From the IMG/VR virus record IMGVR_UViG_3300021373_002055, positions 1-54,252 of that record: a DNA stretch of 54,252 bases. One strand, given 5' to 3'. This document shows, one piece after another, positions 1 through 6,852 of this stretch (position 1 is its first letter; each line of letters opens with the position of its first letter). Made by a program: the position numbers and the translations under genes. This DNA comes from a virus. The notes under the pieces are model-generated. The model saw nothing but the letters and a program-made list of their open reading frames with translations, made no database searches and was not told the origin of the DNA.

Positions 1-110
1 CCAGCTTTATCGTTTTGTTCTTCGGGTGTCCAGTTATTCATTCTATAATCATAATTCTTACTATGAAATATAATAGACCTTTCCCTTTCAGTTAATTCTT
101 CTTTACTCAT
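1..110 (-). CDS. Hypothetical protein, 3' part outside window
   Basis: An open frame starts at the ATG at 108-110 and runs off the left edge without a stop, so only the first 36 or so residues are visible. They begin MSKEELTERERSIIFHSKNY and are hydrophilic. The start overlaps the stop of the next gene upstream in an ATGA arrangement, which supports translational coupling and a real gene. I do not recognise the family and cannot assign a function. Confidence 0.6.
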   Translation of the reverse strand, partial: MSKEELTERERSIIFHSKNYDYRMNNWTPEEQNDKA

Positions 111-322
111 CTTTCTAATATTACAAATGATCCGAAGTTTTTATCAAATACTTCTAGTAAATTTTCATAATCTCCTGACGTCATTTCTTCTTGAAGTTTA
201 TTCCAATTCAATCCTAATTGCTGAGCATATGATTTAGCATAACCTAATAATACAAATGCATTGCCATCTGGACCTGTTAGGTCTATGATGATTTCTTTTT
301 TGGGTTGTTTCTTTCTTATCAT
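107..322 (-). CDS. Conserved phage-type small hypothetical protein (71 aa)
   Basis: A 71-residue soluble protein with a basic N-terminus followed by an IDLTGPDGNAFVLLGYAKS-like stretch. I associate this wording with small conserved proteins of large myoviruses, from memory only. No catalytic motif, signal peptide or membrane segment is visible. It lies downstream of a GC-rich structured spacer after the AAA+ ATPase gene and overlaps the next gene by ATGA. Function unknown. Confidence 0.7.
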   Translation of the reverse strand: MIRKKQPKKEIIIDLTGPDGNAFVLLGYAKSYAQQLGLNWNKLQEEMTSGDYENLLEVFDKNFGSFVILER

Positions 323-342
323 AGTGTTTAAAATTATAGTAA

Positions 343-392
343 AAGGGCTACTCGTCCTTCCGGTGCACCGGTGCTTTCACCCCTCAGCTATG
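343..392 (-). other. GC-rich, palindrome-containing intergenic element
   Basis: The spacer between the AAA+ ATPase and the 71-aa gene is unusually GC-rich for this genome. It contains the perfect 12-base palindrome CCGGTGCACCGG at 360-371. As RNA on the coding strand it can form a GGUG-AAAG-CACC hairpin, a CCGG-UGCA-CCGG hairpin and an outer GAGGG/CCCUU pairing, followed by UUUU. It could be a terminator, an mRNA processing site or a small structured RNA. It matches no riboswitch or ribozyme consensus I can recall with confidence. Confidence 0.4.
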
Positions 393-397
393 AAAAA

Positions 398-1546
398 TTA
401 GTCTGCAATATTAAAAATATCTTGATCTTCTGTTGCCATATGTTTCTGAATAACCTGCTTGACAAATGTTCTTTCAGAGTCACTGCCACCCGTTGGGTCA
501 AAGAATGGTAGTATTGCTACCTGTGTGGCTTCTGCTAAATCGAATCCGTCTACTAGCAAATCACAAAGTCTAACAGTCATACGAGTTGAAACCATAGTGC
601 TAAGTTTGCCTTCTTCTGATCTCCATTCTTTTCGGGTTGTGTCAGCAATATCAGCTACCGATTCAATTAGCTCTGTGTCTAGACTCGGAAAACGTTTTTG
701 CAACAACATTTGCTCTTGGGCTTGATTGAGAATGTCTACTTCAATAATTTCAAAACGATCCATCAAGGCTCTGTCTAATACCCGGCTTGAAGTATACTCT
801 GTTCCAATATTAGCAGTTGCAATAAAACATACGCCTTCTGCTACTTTGATAATTGGACTGTCTATAGATTCATCGAGCCTCAAATAGCGTTGCTCTTCGT
901 CTAACACCGTCATCAATATGTTCCAAGCTTCTGGATGTGCTCTAGATAATTCGTCTAATAATATAATAGCATTGGGTGTCTCTAATGCTTTAACAAACGG
1001 GGACTTGTCAAATAAAGTCTCTCCTTTCTTAAAATGAGTATTACCAATCAAAGCCGCTCTAGGGTCTTGTGTCGATCCCAAATTGAAATAAAAGAATGGC
1101 TTATCGGTGGCTTCAGGCAGACTCTTTGCGGCTTGTGTCTTACCACAACCAGCAGGTCCAACCATCATTATGTTTTTGCCTCGTACTGTGGACCTAACTA
1201 AATATTTCCATTTGACGTCTGACATCTCCAATGTGTCAGGTTTAATACTAGGAGCATTTTTAATAAATGCAATCACCGGATCATTGTCTTTGACTTTGGC
1301 TCTCGGAGCTTCACTAACATCATCTTTAGGTAAGTCTGACAATTCAATTCGTTTACCTCTACCGGTTTCTTCATTAAATTCTAATGCTTGATTGTTTTCG
1401 TGAGCCAAGCGAATCATGTCTGGCCTAAATAGATGTGTAATGTCTTTGCTACTATCTACTTGGAATACTGTATACACAGTTTCTTCGCCGGTTGAGATTG
1501 ATGGGATTGTTGATGATACGATTGTACCATAAATTTTGTTTTTCAT
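398..1546 (-). CDS. AAA+ ATPase, MoxR/CobS-like
   Basis: A 382-residue AAA+ ATPase. The Walker A motif GPAGCGKT lies near residue 130, followed by Walker B AIILLDE, a sensor-1 region IATAN and an arginine-rich ALMDRFE region. This is the layout of MoxR/CobS-type chaperone ATPases. Homologues labelled CobS occur in T4-like marine phages, where their real role is unsettled, and chelatase activity is not shown here. The first 90 or so residues form a separate, unassigned domain. A TATAAATA octamer lies on the coding strand about 15-22 bases upstream of the ATG (1561-1568). The phage also encodes a B12-type ribonucleotide reductase, so a cobalamin link is possible but unproven. Confidence 0.85.
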   Translation of the reverse strand: MKNKIYGTIVSSTIPSISTGEETVYTVFQVDSSKDITHLFRPDMIRLAHENNQALEFNEETGRGKRIELSDLPKDDVSEAPRAKVKDNDPVIAFIKNAPSIKPDTLEMSDVKWKYLVRSTVRGKNIMMVGPAGCGKTQAAKSLPEATDKPFFYFNLGSTQDPRAALIGNTHFKKGETLFDKSPFVKALETPNAIILLDELSRAHPEAWNILMTVLDEEQRYLRLDESIDSPIIKVAEGVCFIATANIGTEYTSSRVLDRALMDRFEIIEVDILNQAQEQMLLQKRFPSLDTELIESVADIADTTRKEWRSEEGKLSTMVSTRMTVRLCDLLVDGFDLAEATQVAILPFFDPTGGSDSERTFVKQVIQKHMATEDQDIFNIAD

Positions 1547-1607
1547 AACTGATTATTTAATATTTATACTATTAATATAAATAAAAAAAATCAATTATCC
1601 AAGCATT

Positions 1608-1958
1608 TTACCATTTACGACAAGACCAATATCTTGCTTTGTGTCTTGGTCCTGGATTATCGCAGTTGTGTCTTGCTCTGAATGACTTACGAGCTTTAGG
1701 ATTGTTTTTTCTGATTCGCATGGTTTTCTGTCCTGCTTTTTTTGCAGAGGTTCCACCATGACCAAAGTTTACTTTAACCACGTTACCTTTTGGATTCTTA
1801 ACATACACTTTGAATTTTTTAACATCGCCTCGCATTGGCTTTCCAAGTTTAACTTTACGTCCTCGGTATTCGGCTTCATTAACATCTGGTTTATACTCTC
1901 GTATAAATTGTATGAACTCTTTTATGTCATGATAATTTTCTACAATATATTCTTGCAT
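1608..1958 (-). CDS. Basic Cys/Trp-motif protein, probable structural or internal protein
   Basis: A 116-residue, strongly basic protein. The C-terminal half holds a GDVKKFKVYVKNPKGNVVKV segment, and the end is FRARHNCDNPGPRHKARYWS followed by CRKW. I recall this C-terminal pattern from small proteins and C-terminal domains of T4-like marine phage head proteins. No enzyme motif is visible. The N-terminus contains IVE at residues 5-7, which weakly resembles a gp21 protease site. The gene sits next to a protein with a clearer leader of that type. A DNA-contacting head protein is a reasonable but unproven guess. Confidence 0.65.
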   Translation of the reverse strand: MQEYIVENYHDIKEFIQFIREYKPDVNEAEYRGRKVKLGKPMRGDVKKFKVYVKNPKGNVVKVNFGHGGTSAKKAGQKTMRIRKNNPKARKSFRARHNCDNPGPRHKARYWSCRKW

Positions 1959-1959
1959 C

Positions 1960-2709
1960 TTACAAATCCTGTCTTATTCCTAGTTTAGGTAGCATTGTTC
2001 GCCACCGCTTTATTATTTTTTCTTTTTCTTCGTTAGTCAACGTTCCATTGTCGACCCATATGTCTAAATATGAATTGATTACTTCAGCAAATGGTTTACG
2101 TTCTTTCTTGGCTCTAAAATACAATCCCTGAATCATTGCTGGTTGTTCTTTTTGTAACAGCCAATAATTTATAGTGTCGATGTCGCCTCGATTAATTTTG
2201 TTTCTTCGAGCCATATCCGATCTCAAATACTTGCCTTGTTTAACATTCCATCCACTCTGTGTTATGTGTTCAATTTCATGACGAAGTATGTCTTTGAGGT
2301 CCATTGATACTTCGGAAAGTACTCTCGGATATTGTTCTGGATCTATTTCAAGTCTAACTTCGATTAGTGGAGGAGTGTCTGCCTTTGCCGGGTCTTTTGC
2401 TGAGTCATTGAATGCGTCCCCGCCATAACGATATGCATTGAGTCCTTCTACCCATTGTATTTTGAGAGTCAGATAAAATTCTAATTGCACATTAGGTGCT
2501 TCAATCTCTTCGAAGTATATTTCTGGATGTTCTTCTATATGTGGTACGGACTCTCCTTTTGCAAAAAACGTTTTCTTTCCTGCAAACATACCGTCCTCTG
2601 ATTCAACACAAGAATAACTGTTTTTAACTACACTTAACAACGTGTTAGATAGTTTAGTTACCAGACTGTCATAACGGCCTTCTACAATTAATGCTTTCAT
2701 TGATATCAT
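1960..2709 (-). CDS. HExxH metallopeptidase-like protein with capsid-targeting-type leader
   Basis: A 249-residue protein. HEIEH at residues 144-148 fits the zincin zinc-binding motif HExxH and sits in an amphipathic helix, as expected. I cannot place the rest in a named peptidase family. The N-terminus is MISMKALIVEGR; a second ATG four codons in gives MKALIVEG. IVE followed by Gly matches the T4 prohead protease consensus [IL]-x-E before Ala, Gly or Ser, and resembles the T4 internal-protein leader. I infer a head-packaged, processed and possibly injected peptidase. No signal peptide is seen. An ATATTTAT box lies just upstream on the coding strand. Confidence 0.65.
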   Translation of the reverse strand: MISMKALIVEGRYDSLVTKLSNTLLSVVKNSYSCVESEDGMFAGKKTFFAKGESVPHIEEHPEIYFEEIEAPNVQLEFYLTLKIQWVEGLNAYRYGGDAFNDSAKDPAKADTPPLIEVRLEIDPEQYPRVLSEVSMDLKDILRHEIEHITQSGWNVKQGKYLRSDMARRNKINRGDIDTINYWLLQKEQPAMIQGLYFRAKKERKPFAEVINSYLDIWVDNGTLTNEEKEKIIKRWRTMLPKLGIRQDL

Positions 2710-2722
2710 ATATTAATAAATA

Positions 2723-3271
2723 TCATTCAAGTAAATTGTAGTTCCAATAACGTTCTTTGTCTTCGTTATATGGATTTCCTGATTGTTGATAGTAACAGTT
2801 CATGCAAAGCATTTGCAGATTGTCTATACAATGGTTAGTCGTATCTCCGTCTTTATGATCTAATAAAAGAGGCACAGTGTCATCTGTTATGCGACGTTCT
2901 TCATAACCACAACTAGCACATTTTTCTGGCAGTATGGCTAATGCTAAAAGTCTATTGCGCAGTTTCCATATAGGATACTTAGGATGTTTGCCTAAAAGTA
3001 TATTGTCTATACTATACACTCCTCGATTGGCTTTGACTACATCTTTAGGTATTCCAACTCCGAATTGATTTTTATGAAGTTCATACAATGTCTTACCAGT
3101 AGCTCTGTCAGTATACATTCGAGCATATTTTTTATAAGATGTAAATGATATCTTAAGAAAACGAGCTGCAGCTGCATTGGACTTAGTATTTTCCATTGCA
3201 TAGCGTATATCAGACTCAGGCACATTTAACGCCGTTCTTCCTTGACCATATACATACTTATATTCACTCAT
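2723..3271 (-). CDS. HNH endonuclease
   Basis: A 182-residue protein with a C-terminal HNH domain. It shows a CxxC pair (C118, C121), LLDHKDGD with H139, a conserved Asn near 151 and a second CxxC (C156, C159). The double CxxC is the zinc-stabilised HNH form. Residues 20-55 look like a helix-turn-helix DNA-reading segment (IRYAMENTKSNAAAARFLKI). Together these suggest a sequence-specific, homing-type nuclease, common in T4-like genomes. It starts where the preceding gene stops (TAATG overlap). The target site cannot be read from this window, and a recombination or packaging role is an alternative. Confidence 0.85.
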   Translation of the reverse strand: MSEYKYVYGQGRTALNVPESDIRYAMENTKSNAAAARFLKISFTSYKKYARMYTDRATGKTLYELHKNQFGVGIPKDVVKANRGVYSIDNILLGKHPKYPIWKLRNRLLALAILPEKCASCGYEERRITDDTVPLLLDHKDGDTTNHCIDNLQMLCMNCYYQQSGNPYNEDKERYWNYNLLE

Positions 3272-3657
3272 TAATATACACCTTGTTTTCTTAAATATTC
3301 AACAGTATCTCTAATTGATGTTTTTTTAGAATATAATTCTTGTAATTCTGGTTTTAGTTTTAATGTGAAATCTACAAACGTTCTGTGATATACTCCACTC
3401 TTTTTTTGTACCGCGGCTATCCAATATGAATATACTGGGAAGTCATCATCAAAGCGATTGGCATCCGTACGGTTATTCATATACTCAATTTGATCTTTCA
3501 GTGGCCATAAGTTAAAAGGTACATCTGGTGACTTGCGTCGAGTTGGTAATAAGTCTTTGTGTTTATTACGTTTTTCGTTTCTAGTAATAAATTTATCCAT
3601 CATATTGATAGATCTGTCTTTTGGCGATTCGCCACTATGTGCTGCTTTCTTTCCCAT
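3271..3657 (-). CDS. Hypothetical protein (128 aa)
   Basis: A hydrophilic 128-residue protein, basic at the N-terminus, with a Trp/Tyr-rich middle (FPVYSYWIAAVQ). There is no signal peptide, membrane segment or recognised motif. The ATG overlaps the end of the preceding gene by 23 bases, and its own stop forms TAATG with the HNH gene start, which supports real translation in a coupled string. Family and function not recognised. Confidence 0.6.
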   Translation of the reverse strand: MGKKAAHSGESPKDRSINMMDKFITRNEKRNKHKDLLPTRRKSPDVPFNLWPLKDQIEYMNNRTDANRFDDDFPVYSYWIAAVQKKSGVYHRTFVDFTLKLKPELQELYSKKTSIRDTVEYLRKQGVY

Positions 3658-3838
3658 CGTTTGGTTTATTTTTATTTAATAATATAACTAATTTGCGCCA
3701 AGCATCTTCTGCTCGGTATATGTATTTTTTAAATTTAACTACGTTTTGTTGAGTTCTGGCGATCTGTGCCCACTTCATGTTTCGGTGATATGTAGCATGA
3801 AGAAATCCTATACGTATTGTTCTTATAAGTTTAAACAT
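3635..3838 (-). CDS. Small basic hypothetical protein (67 aa)
   Basis: A 67-residue, very basic protein rich in Arg, Lys and aromatics, starting MFKLIRTIRIGFLHATYH. It overlaps the ClpS stop by 8 bases and the next gene by 23 bases, which fits tight coupling. No family is recognised. The charge suggests nucleic-acid or membrane-surface contact, but that is a guess. Confidence 0.5.
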   Translation of the reverse strand: MFKLIRTIRIGFLHATYHRNMKWAQIARTQQNVVKFKKYIYRAEDAWRKLVILLNKNKPNDGKESST

Positions 3839-4097
3839 TTTTCTTTTGTTTTTTTACAATAACCGTTAATCCATTTTTAACTAAGTTTTCCCAAACTGAA
3901 TAACAGTTGTCATAGTTGTCTACGAATATAGAACATTTGCCGTTATTATGTGTTAATAAAGCACATTGGTTGGCTTGATATTCATTGTGCCCACATAATT
4001 CAACTAAGCACGTCATAACGTGATCGAAACTAACCGATTCGTCGTTGTGAAGTATTAATTCAAATTTACCTCTAGGCTTTGATTGTTTTTTGGACAT
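3831..4097 (-). CDS. clpS: ClpS-like ATP-dependent Clp protease adaptor
   Basis: An 88-residue ClpS-fold protein. Cellular ClpS brings N-degron substrates to ClpAP. The sequence carries FELILHNDE, the strand with the Asn-Asp pair that binds the substrate alpha-amino group, then the helix FDHVMTCLVELCGHNEYQAN, then CALLTHNNGKC and a final hydrophobic strand. It covers nearly the whole domain, and its wording is closer to Bacteroidota ClpS (NQCALxxHxxGKC) than to the E. coli protein. I prefer the ATG at 4097 (MSKKQSKP) over 4121 because it shortens the overlap with the preceding gene. I infer diversion of host Clp proteolysis, or stabilisation of phage proteins by a decoy adaptor. Confidence 0.88.
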   Translation of the reverse strand: MSKKQSKPRGKFELILHNDESVSFDHVMTCLVELCGHNEYQANQCALLTHNNGKCSIFVDNYDNCYSVWENLVKNGLTVIVKKQKKNV

Positions 4098-4275
4098 CTC
4101 TAATAATTGAACATTGTTCATATAACTCTAATTCTATTGCATATTCAAGGCTTTCGTCTAAAAATTTTTGTTTGCGTGTGTCGTCCCATCTTTCTGGCCA
4201 TTCCCAATCTGTAGTTTTCATGTGATTGATTGACCGTTTAAATAGAACCTCAACAAAATTTCTTGCTTCTTCCAT
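4072..4275 (-). CDS. Small protein with UVR-like helical motif (67 aa)
   Basis: A 67-residue acidic helical protein. Its C-terminal third (FLDESLEYAIELELYEQC followed by SIIRD) follows the spacing of the UVR motif, an E-x-A-x-E-x-(Y/F)E-x-A-x-x-(I/L)RD pattern found in UvrB/UvrC and in Clp-system partners such as McsA and ClpC. The match is by eye and imperfect. It sits directly upstream of clpS and overlaps it by about 26 bases, so a joint role in Clp control is tempting. It has its own ATG and an ATATTTAT box upstream (coding strand, 4287-4294). Confidence 0.55.
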   Translation of the reverse strand: MEEARNFVEVLFKRSINHMKTTDWEWPERWDDTRKQKFLDESLEYAIELELYEQCSIIRDVQKTIKA

Positions 4276-4312
4276 AATATATAATAATAAATATTAGGCA
4301 AAGACCCAAATA

Positions 4313-4840
4313 CTATTTTTTAGATTTTTCTAATTGATCAGCATAGTACTTGAATCTATTATAATTCCATTGCATACGCTTTTTGATACCGGGTGCACCC
4401 GTTTTATATTCATTATGATTGATGTACTCTTGTGCGGCATCTTTCCAATTATTTTGTTTCATATACTGTACTGTGTTATGAGTACTTTTCAATTCTCCAC
4501 GAAACATTGCGTTAATTAATGCCTGTTTGACATACTTTGGAAGTGTGTTAAAATTTATACCTAATGTATTTTTAATTTTACTAATAGCTTTAGACACATC
4601 CATTAATAGTAAGGTAGTTGCTTCTTTTTCTGTTATTCCTTGTGAATAGTCATCCGTCGACTTCATTTTATGACCATAAGCAATAGTATCAGTTCCGCCT
4701 TCTAAACTTCCATGGGGGAACCACTTTTTCTTTTCTTTGTCCCAGCCTCGTTTAATAGAGTTTTCAAAATATTTTAACAGATCAAGAAAACTAGTAGTAG
4801 TTACCAATGATTCATTTAATATGTTATTTAGTCTAATCAT
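4313..4840 (-). CDS. GH24-type phage lysozyme with capsid-targeting-type leader
   Basis: A 175-residue muramidase-like protein. E26 (YFENS) and the segment GGTDTIAYGHKM (residues 48-59) match the Glu...Thr-Ile-x-Tyr-Gly-His core of GH24 lysozymes. The latter half (QALINAMFRGEL, then GIKKRMQWNYNRF) matches the GH24 helical lobe. An insertion separates the catalytic Glu from the GH24 strand. The N-terminus MIRLNNILNES matches the shared leader, with a gp21-type site LNE before Ser. There is no secretion signal. It overlaps the M15 peptidase gene by 4 bases. I infer a virion-packaged wall-degrading enzyme for entry, separate from the endolysin at 13.7-14.7 kb. Confidence 0.8.
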   Translation of the reverse strand: MIRLNNILNESLVTTTSFLDLLKYFENSIKRGWDKEKKKWFPHGSLEGGTDTIAYGHKMKSTDDYSQGITEKEATTLLLMDVSKAISKIKNTLGINFNTLPKYVKQALINAMFRGELKSTHNTVQYMKQNNWKDAAQEYINHNEYKTGAPGIKKRMQWNYNRFKYYADQLEKSKK

Positions 4841-5565
4841 TTTAAATCTACATGAAAATGTGGAGCCGATTTTCCTCGTTCATCAATGTAACTACTAATT
4901 AATCCGTTGTCCTTTGCATAGTCTAAAAATTTAATAACGTTGTTATTATTTTTGCCATACTTACCTCCTCGGAACAATGATAGATCTATTGCTTTACCAG
5001 ATTGGTGTCTAGACATATATTTGCCTTGTTTTTCCATGTTTTTTAAAAATGCAATTGCTTTCCGCTTTGCTTTATTTGGCTTATCTTCATGTTCTATAAA
5101 AATAGCCTCAATTGGATCACCAGCCCATCTACCATATCCAACACCTCCCTCACTTCTAGGTTTTAGGTAATTTTTATCTCCACTCCATTGCGCCCATATT
5201 GCATTAATTTGTCTTTCAGGCCCTCGATATCCAGATGTCACTACTGGACCTATAGGTCCTAGATTAGTATTAGCATCCATCCATTGAGTATATGCATTAG
5301 CAAAATTTCTAACTTTGCCTCGTATGCCTCTTAAATTAATATCTTTTGTTTGCCAATATGAACCTCTACGTTTACGAACTGTTCTATTGCGCACATACTT
5401 CCAATCATCAGCTTTAGTAGTTTGTTTGCCTGTAGATTTATCAAATACAATATTGATCTGTTCTAGATTTTGTATTGGTGGATCACCAATGTCGTACATG
5501 TCTATAGAAACCGCAGGACCGCCTTCTTGTGTAGATTCTAATAATATGTTTTTAAGTCGTATCAT
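4837..5565 (-). CDS. M15-like peptidoglycan peptidase with capsid-targeting-type leader
   Basis: A 242-residue protein. Its C-terminal half has the D-Ala-D-Ala / L-Ala-D-Glu peptidase (M15) zinc site: SGYRG near 111-115, H187-x6-D194 in HQSGKAID, and H236-x-H238 in PHFHVD. These are the expected zinc ligands in the expected order. The N-terminal 100 residues are unassigned and may dock the protein in the virion. The leader MIRLKNILLES carries LLE before Ser, a good T4 gp21-type cleavage site. It is co-transcribed with, and overlaps, the lysozyme, so one cuts glycan and the other peptide. A TATTTATA box lies just upstream. Confidence 0.82.
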   Translation of the reverse strand: MIRLKNILLESTQEGGPAVSIDMYDIGDPPIQNLEQINIVFDKSTGKQTTKADDWKYVRNRTVRKRRGSYWQTKDINLRGIRGKVRNFANAYTQWMDANTNLGPIGPVVTSGYRGPERQINAIWAQWSGDKNYLKPRSEGGVGYGRWAGDPIEAIFIEHEDKPNKAKRKAIAFLKNMEKQGKYMSRHQSGKAIDLSLFRGGKYGKNNNNVIKFLDYAKDNGLISSYIDERGKSAPHFHVDLK

Positions 5566-5589
5566 TTTATATAAATATAAACAAATTGA

Positions 5590-5718
5590 TTATCTGCCTT
5601 GTCCTTTGTATTTAGACTTATGACCATTCTGTCCTTTACTGGCATTCTTTGAATGAACACCTGGACGTTTCTTTTTTTGTGTGTCTTGTTTTCCTATAGA
5701 TATGTTTCTTATTGCCAT
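5590..5718 (-). CDS. Small basic conserved protein (42 aa)
   Basis: A 42-residue, very basic, Gly/Lys-rich protein beginning MAIRNISIGKQDTQKKKRPG and ending KYKGQGR. It overlaps the preceding stop as TAATG, so it is translationally coupled. Small proteins of this wording recur in Bacteroidota and T4-like phage genomes as far as I recall, with no known function. It lacks the leader of its neighbours. Charge and size suggest nucleic-acid binding. Confidence 0.65.
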   Translation of the reverse strand: MAIRNISIGKQDTQKKKRPGVHSKNASKGQNGHKSKYKGQGR

Positions 5719-5939
5719 TATTTTTTCTTTTTCTTTTTAGACTTATTGCCCCAATTTTTTGCACCTTTCTTTCTGCATTGCACTAATGCACCAGATGCAT
5801 AAGCAGACGGCCATACTTTATAACGTCGTTTTACTTTGTGATAACAAGCGTCTCGTTTTTTCTTTTTCTTTTTACTCTTGCGTTTCTTTTTACGCTTTTC
5901 ATCAAGAGCAACTTCCAATAAGTCTTTGAGTCGTATCAT
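5718..5939 (-). CDS. Lys-rich internal head protein candidate (73 aa)
   Basis: A 73-residue protein, over a third lysine or arginine, with poly-Lys tracts on both sides of a folded core CYHKVKRRYKVWPSAYASGA, then LVQCRKKGAKNWGNKS. I recall this two-Cys core from proteins and C-terminal domains of large marine phages. The leader MIRLKDLLEVALDEK contains LLE and LDE, possible gp21-type sites, although the following Val or Lys is not ideal. The extreme charge fits a DNA-neutralising internal head protein like T4 internal proteins. It overlaps both neighbours by ATGA or TAATG. Confidence 0.65.
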   Translation of the reverse strand: MIRLKDLLEVALDEKRKKKRKSKKKKKKRDACYHKVKRRYKVWPSAYASGALVQCRKKGAKNWGNKSKKKKKK

Positions 5940-6313
5940 TTTGATTTACCCCATTTTGTACCTCTACCTGGATCATCACACGCTGCTGGGGTCTTTCTGC
6001 AATCAGGACTTTTTTTACGTCCTTTCCCGGCACAAGCTTTACATTTTATTCTTCTGCCTGTTTTTTTGCTACGCTTACATGTATTGCAATCTATCCAACC
6101 TTTGCCTTTGTTGCGACTAAACCATTTTTTTAGATCTTCATCAATCTCATCTTCATACATGATCATTTGATCTTTATCAGAAAATCCGTCATCTGGAAGT
6201 TTTGCTTCTCGTTTAACGCAATTAGGAACACGCTTACCGAACATGGTTTTCATGCCCTTCTTCTCATAGCCTTTCCAGCATTTTTCTGATAATAATGGTT
6301 TAAGTTTTATCAC
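5936..6313 (-). CDS. Cys-rich protein with capsid-targeting-type leader, GTG start
   Basis: I place the start at the GTG at 6311-6313, two bases after the preceding stop, rather than the ATG at 6340 inside the previous gene. This gives a 125-residue protein beginning M(V)IKLKPLLSEK, which restores the leader shared by its neighbours (LSE as gp21-type site). The body has CWKGYEKKGMKTMFGKRVPN followed by CVK, and then a C-terminal basic Cys-rich region with WIDCNTC and IKCKACAGKG. The latter resembles a small Cys-rich domain in other T4-like marine phage proteins. Zinc binding is plausible. No enzyme function is recognised. Confidence 0.65.
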   Translation of the reverse strand: MIKLKPLLSEKCWKGYEKKGMKTMFGKRVPNCVKREAKLPDDGFSDKDQMIMYEDEIDEDLKKWFSRNKGKGWIDCNTCKRSKKTGRRIKCKACAGKGRKKSPDCRKTPAACDDPGRGTKWGKSK

Positions 6314-6315
6314 AA

Positions 6316-6822
6316 TTATATTCCTGCTTTGCGTGCCCATTCTTTTGAAACTTTATCTGAATCAATTGGTCCACCTTTAGCCCACGTGTCACACGTTCTA
6401 GCTGAATGGCATTTGAAATGATGCATCCAACAATATCCAAATCCTACGTATGCATCTTCTGGCATACCTGGAAAGTCTGATGCTGGTAAATCAGCCATCA
6501 TGCTATCTGCAACATCCATTGGGTCAGCATCTTCTAAATCTTCTGGAGCTTCGACAGTAGGTAAACACTTTTGCATTCTTTGTGAAATATCAAATGCTAC
6601 ACAATTACCACAACGCATACCTCGAGCTTCTGCAGGAGTAGCACCTTCCCATTCTTCACTCATCTTTTCCCAGTAACCATCACTTTCTGCAGATGGATTC
6701 ATTGGACCATATGCATGTTTTTTCCTAGTGCTGTTTCTGTTTTTAGTGTTGAGATCAACGTCTTGAGTTGCTGCTGGACATTTAGTTTCAGCTTCGATTA
6801 GTATGTGTTTTAATTTTTTCAT
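6316..6822 (-). CDS. Cys-rich protein with capsid-targeting-type leader (168 aa)
   Basis: A 168-residue protein with leader MKKLKHILIEAE; LIE before Ala is a near-perfect T4 gp21-type site. The body has an acidic middle and two Cys-rich stretches, MRCGNCVAFDIS near residue 70 and GYCWMHHFKCHSARTCDTW near 130-148. The spacing resembles small HiPIP-like or zinc-binding domains found in phage head-associated proteins. Metal type is undetermined. It lies directly upstream of the GTG-start gene with two bases between. Probably a packaged or head-associated protein. Confidence 0.65.
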   Translation of the reverse strand: MKKLKHILIEAETKCPAATQDVDLNTKNRNSTRKKHAYGPMNPSAESDGYWEKMSEEWEGATPAEARGMRCGNCVAFDISQRMQKCLPTVEAPEDLEDADPMDVADSMMADLPASDFPGMPEDAYVGFGYCWMHHFKCHSARTCDTWAKGGPIDSDKVSKEWARKAGI

Positions 6823-6852
6823 TAATGTCTTTTATAATAAATATTAATTGTT

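Noticed and set aside
343-392. Known riboswitch or ribozyme (guanidine, preQ1, hammerhead, glutamine)
   Set aside because: Short fragments look similar, but the conserved cores do not line up in either strand.
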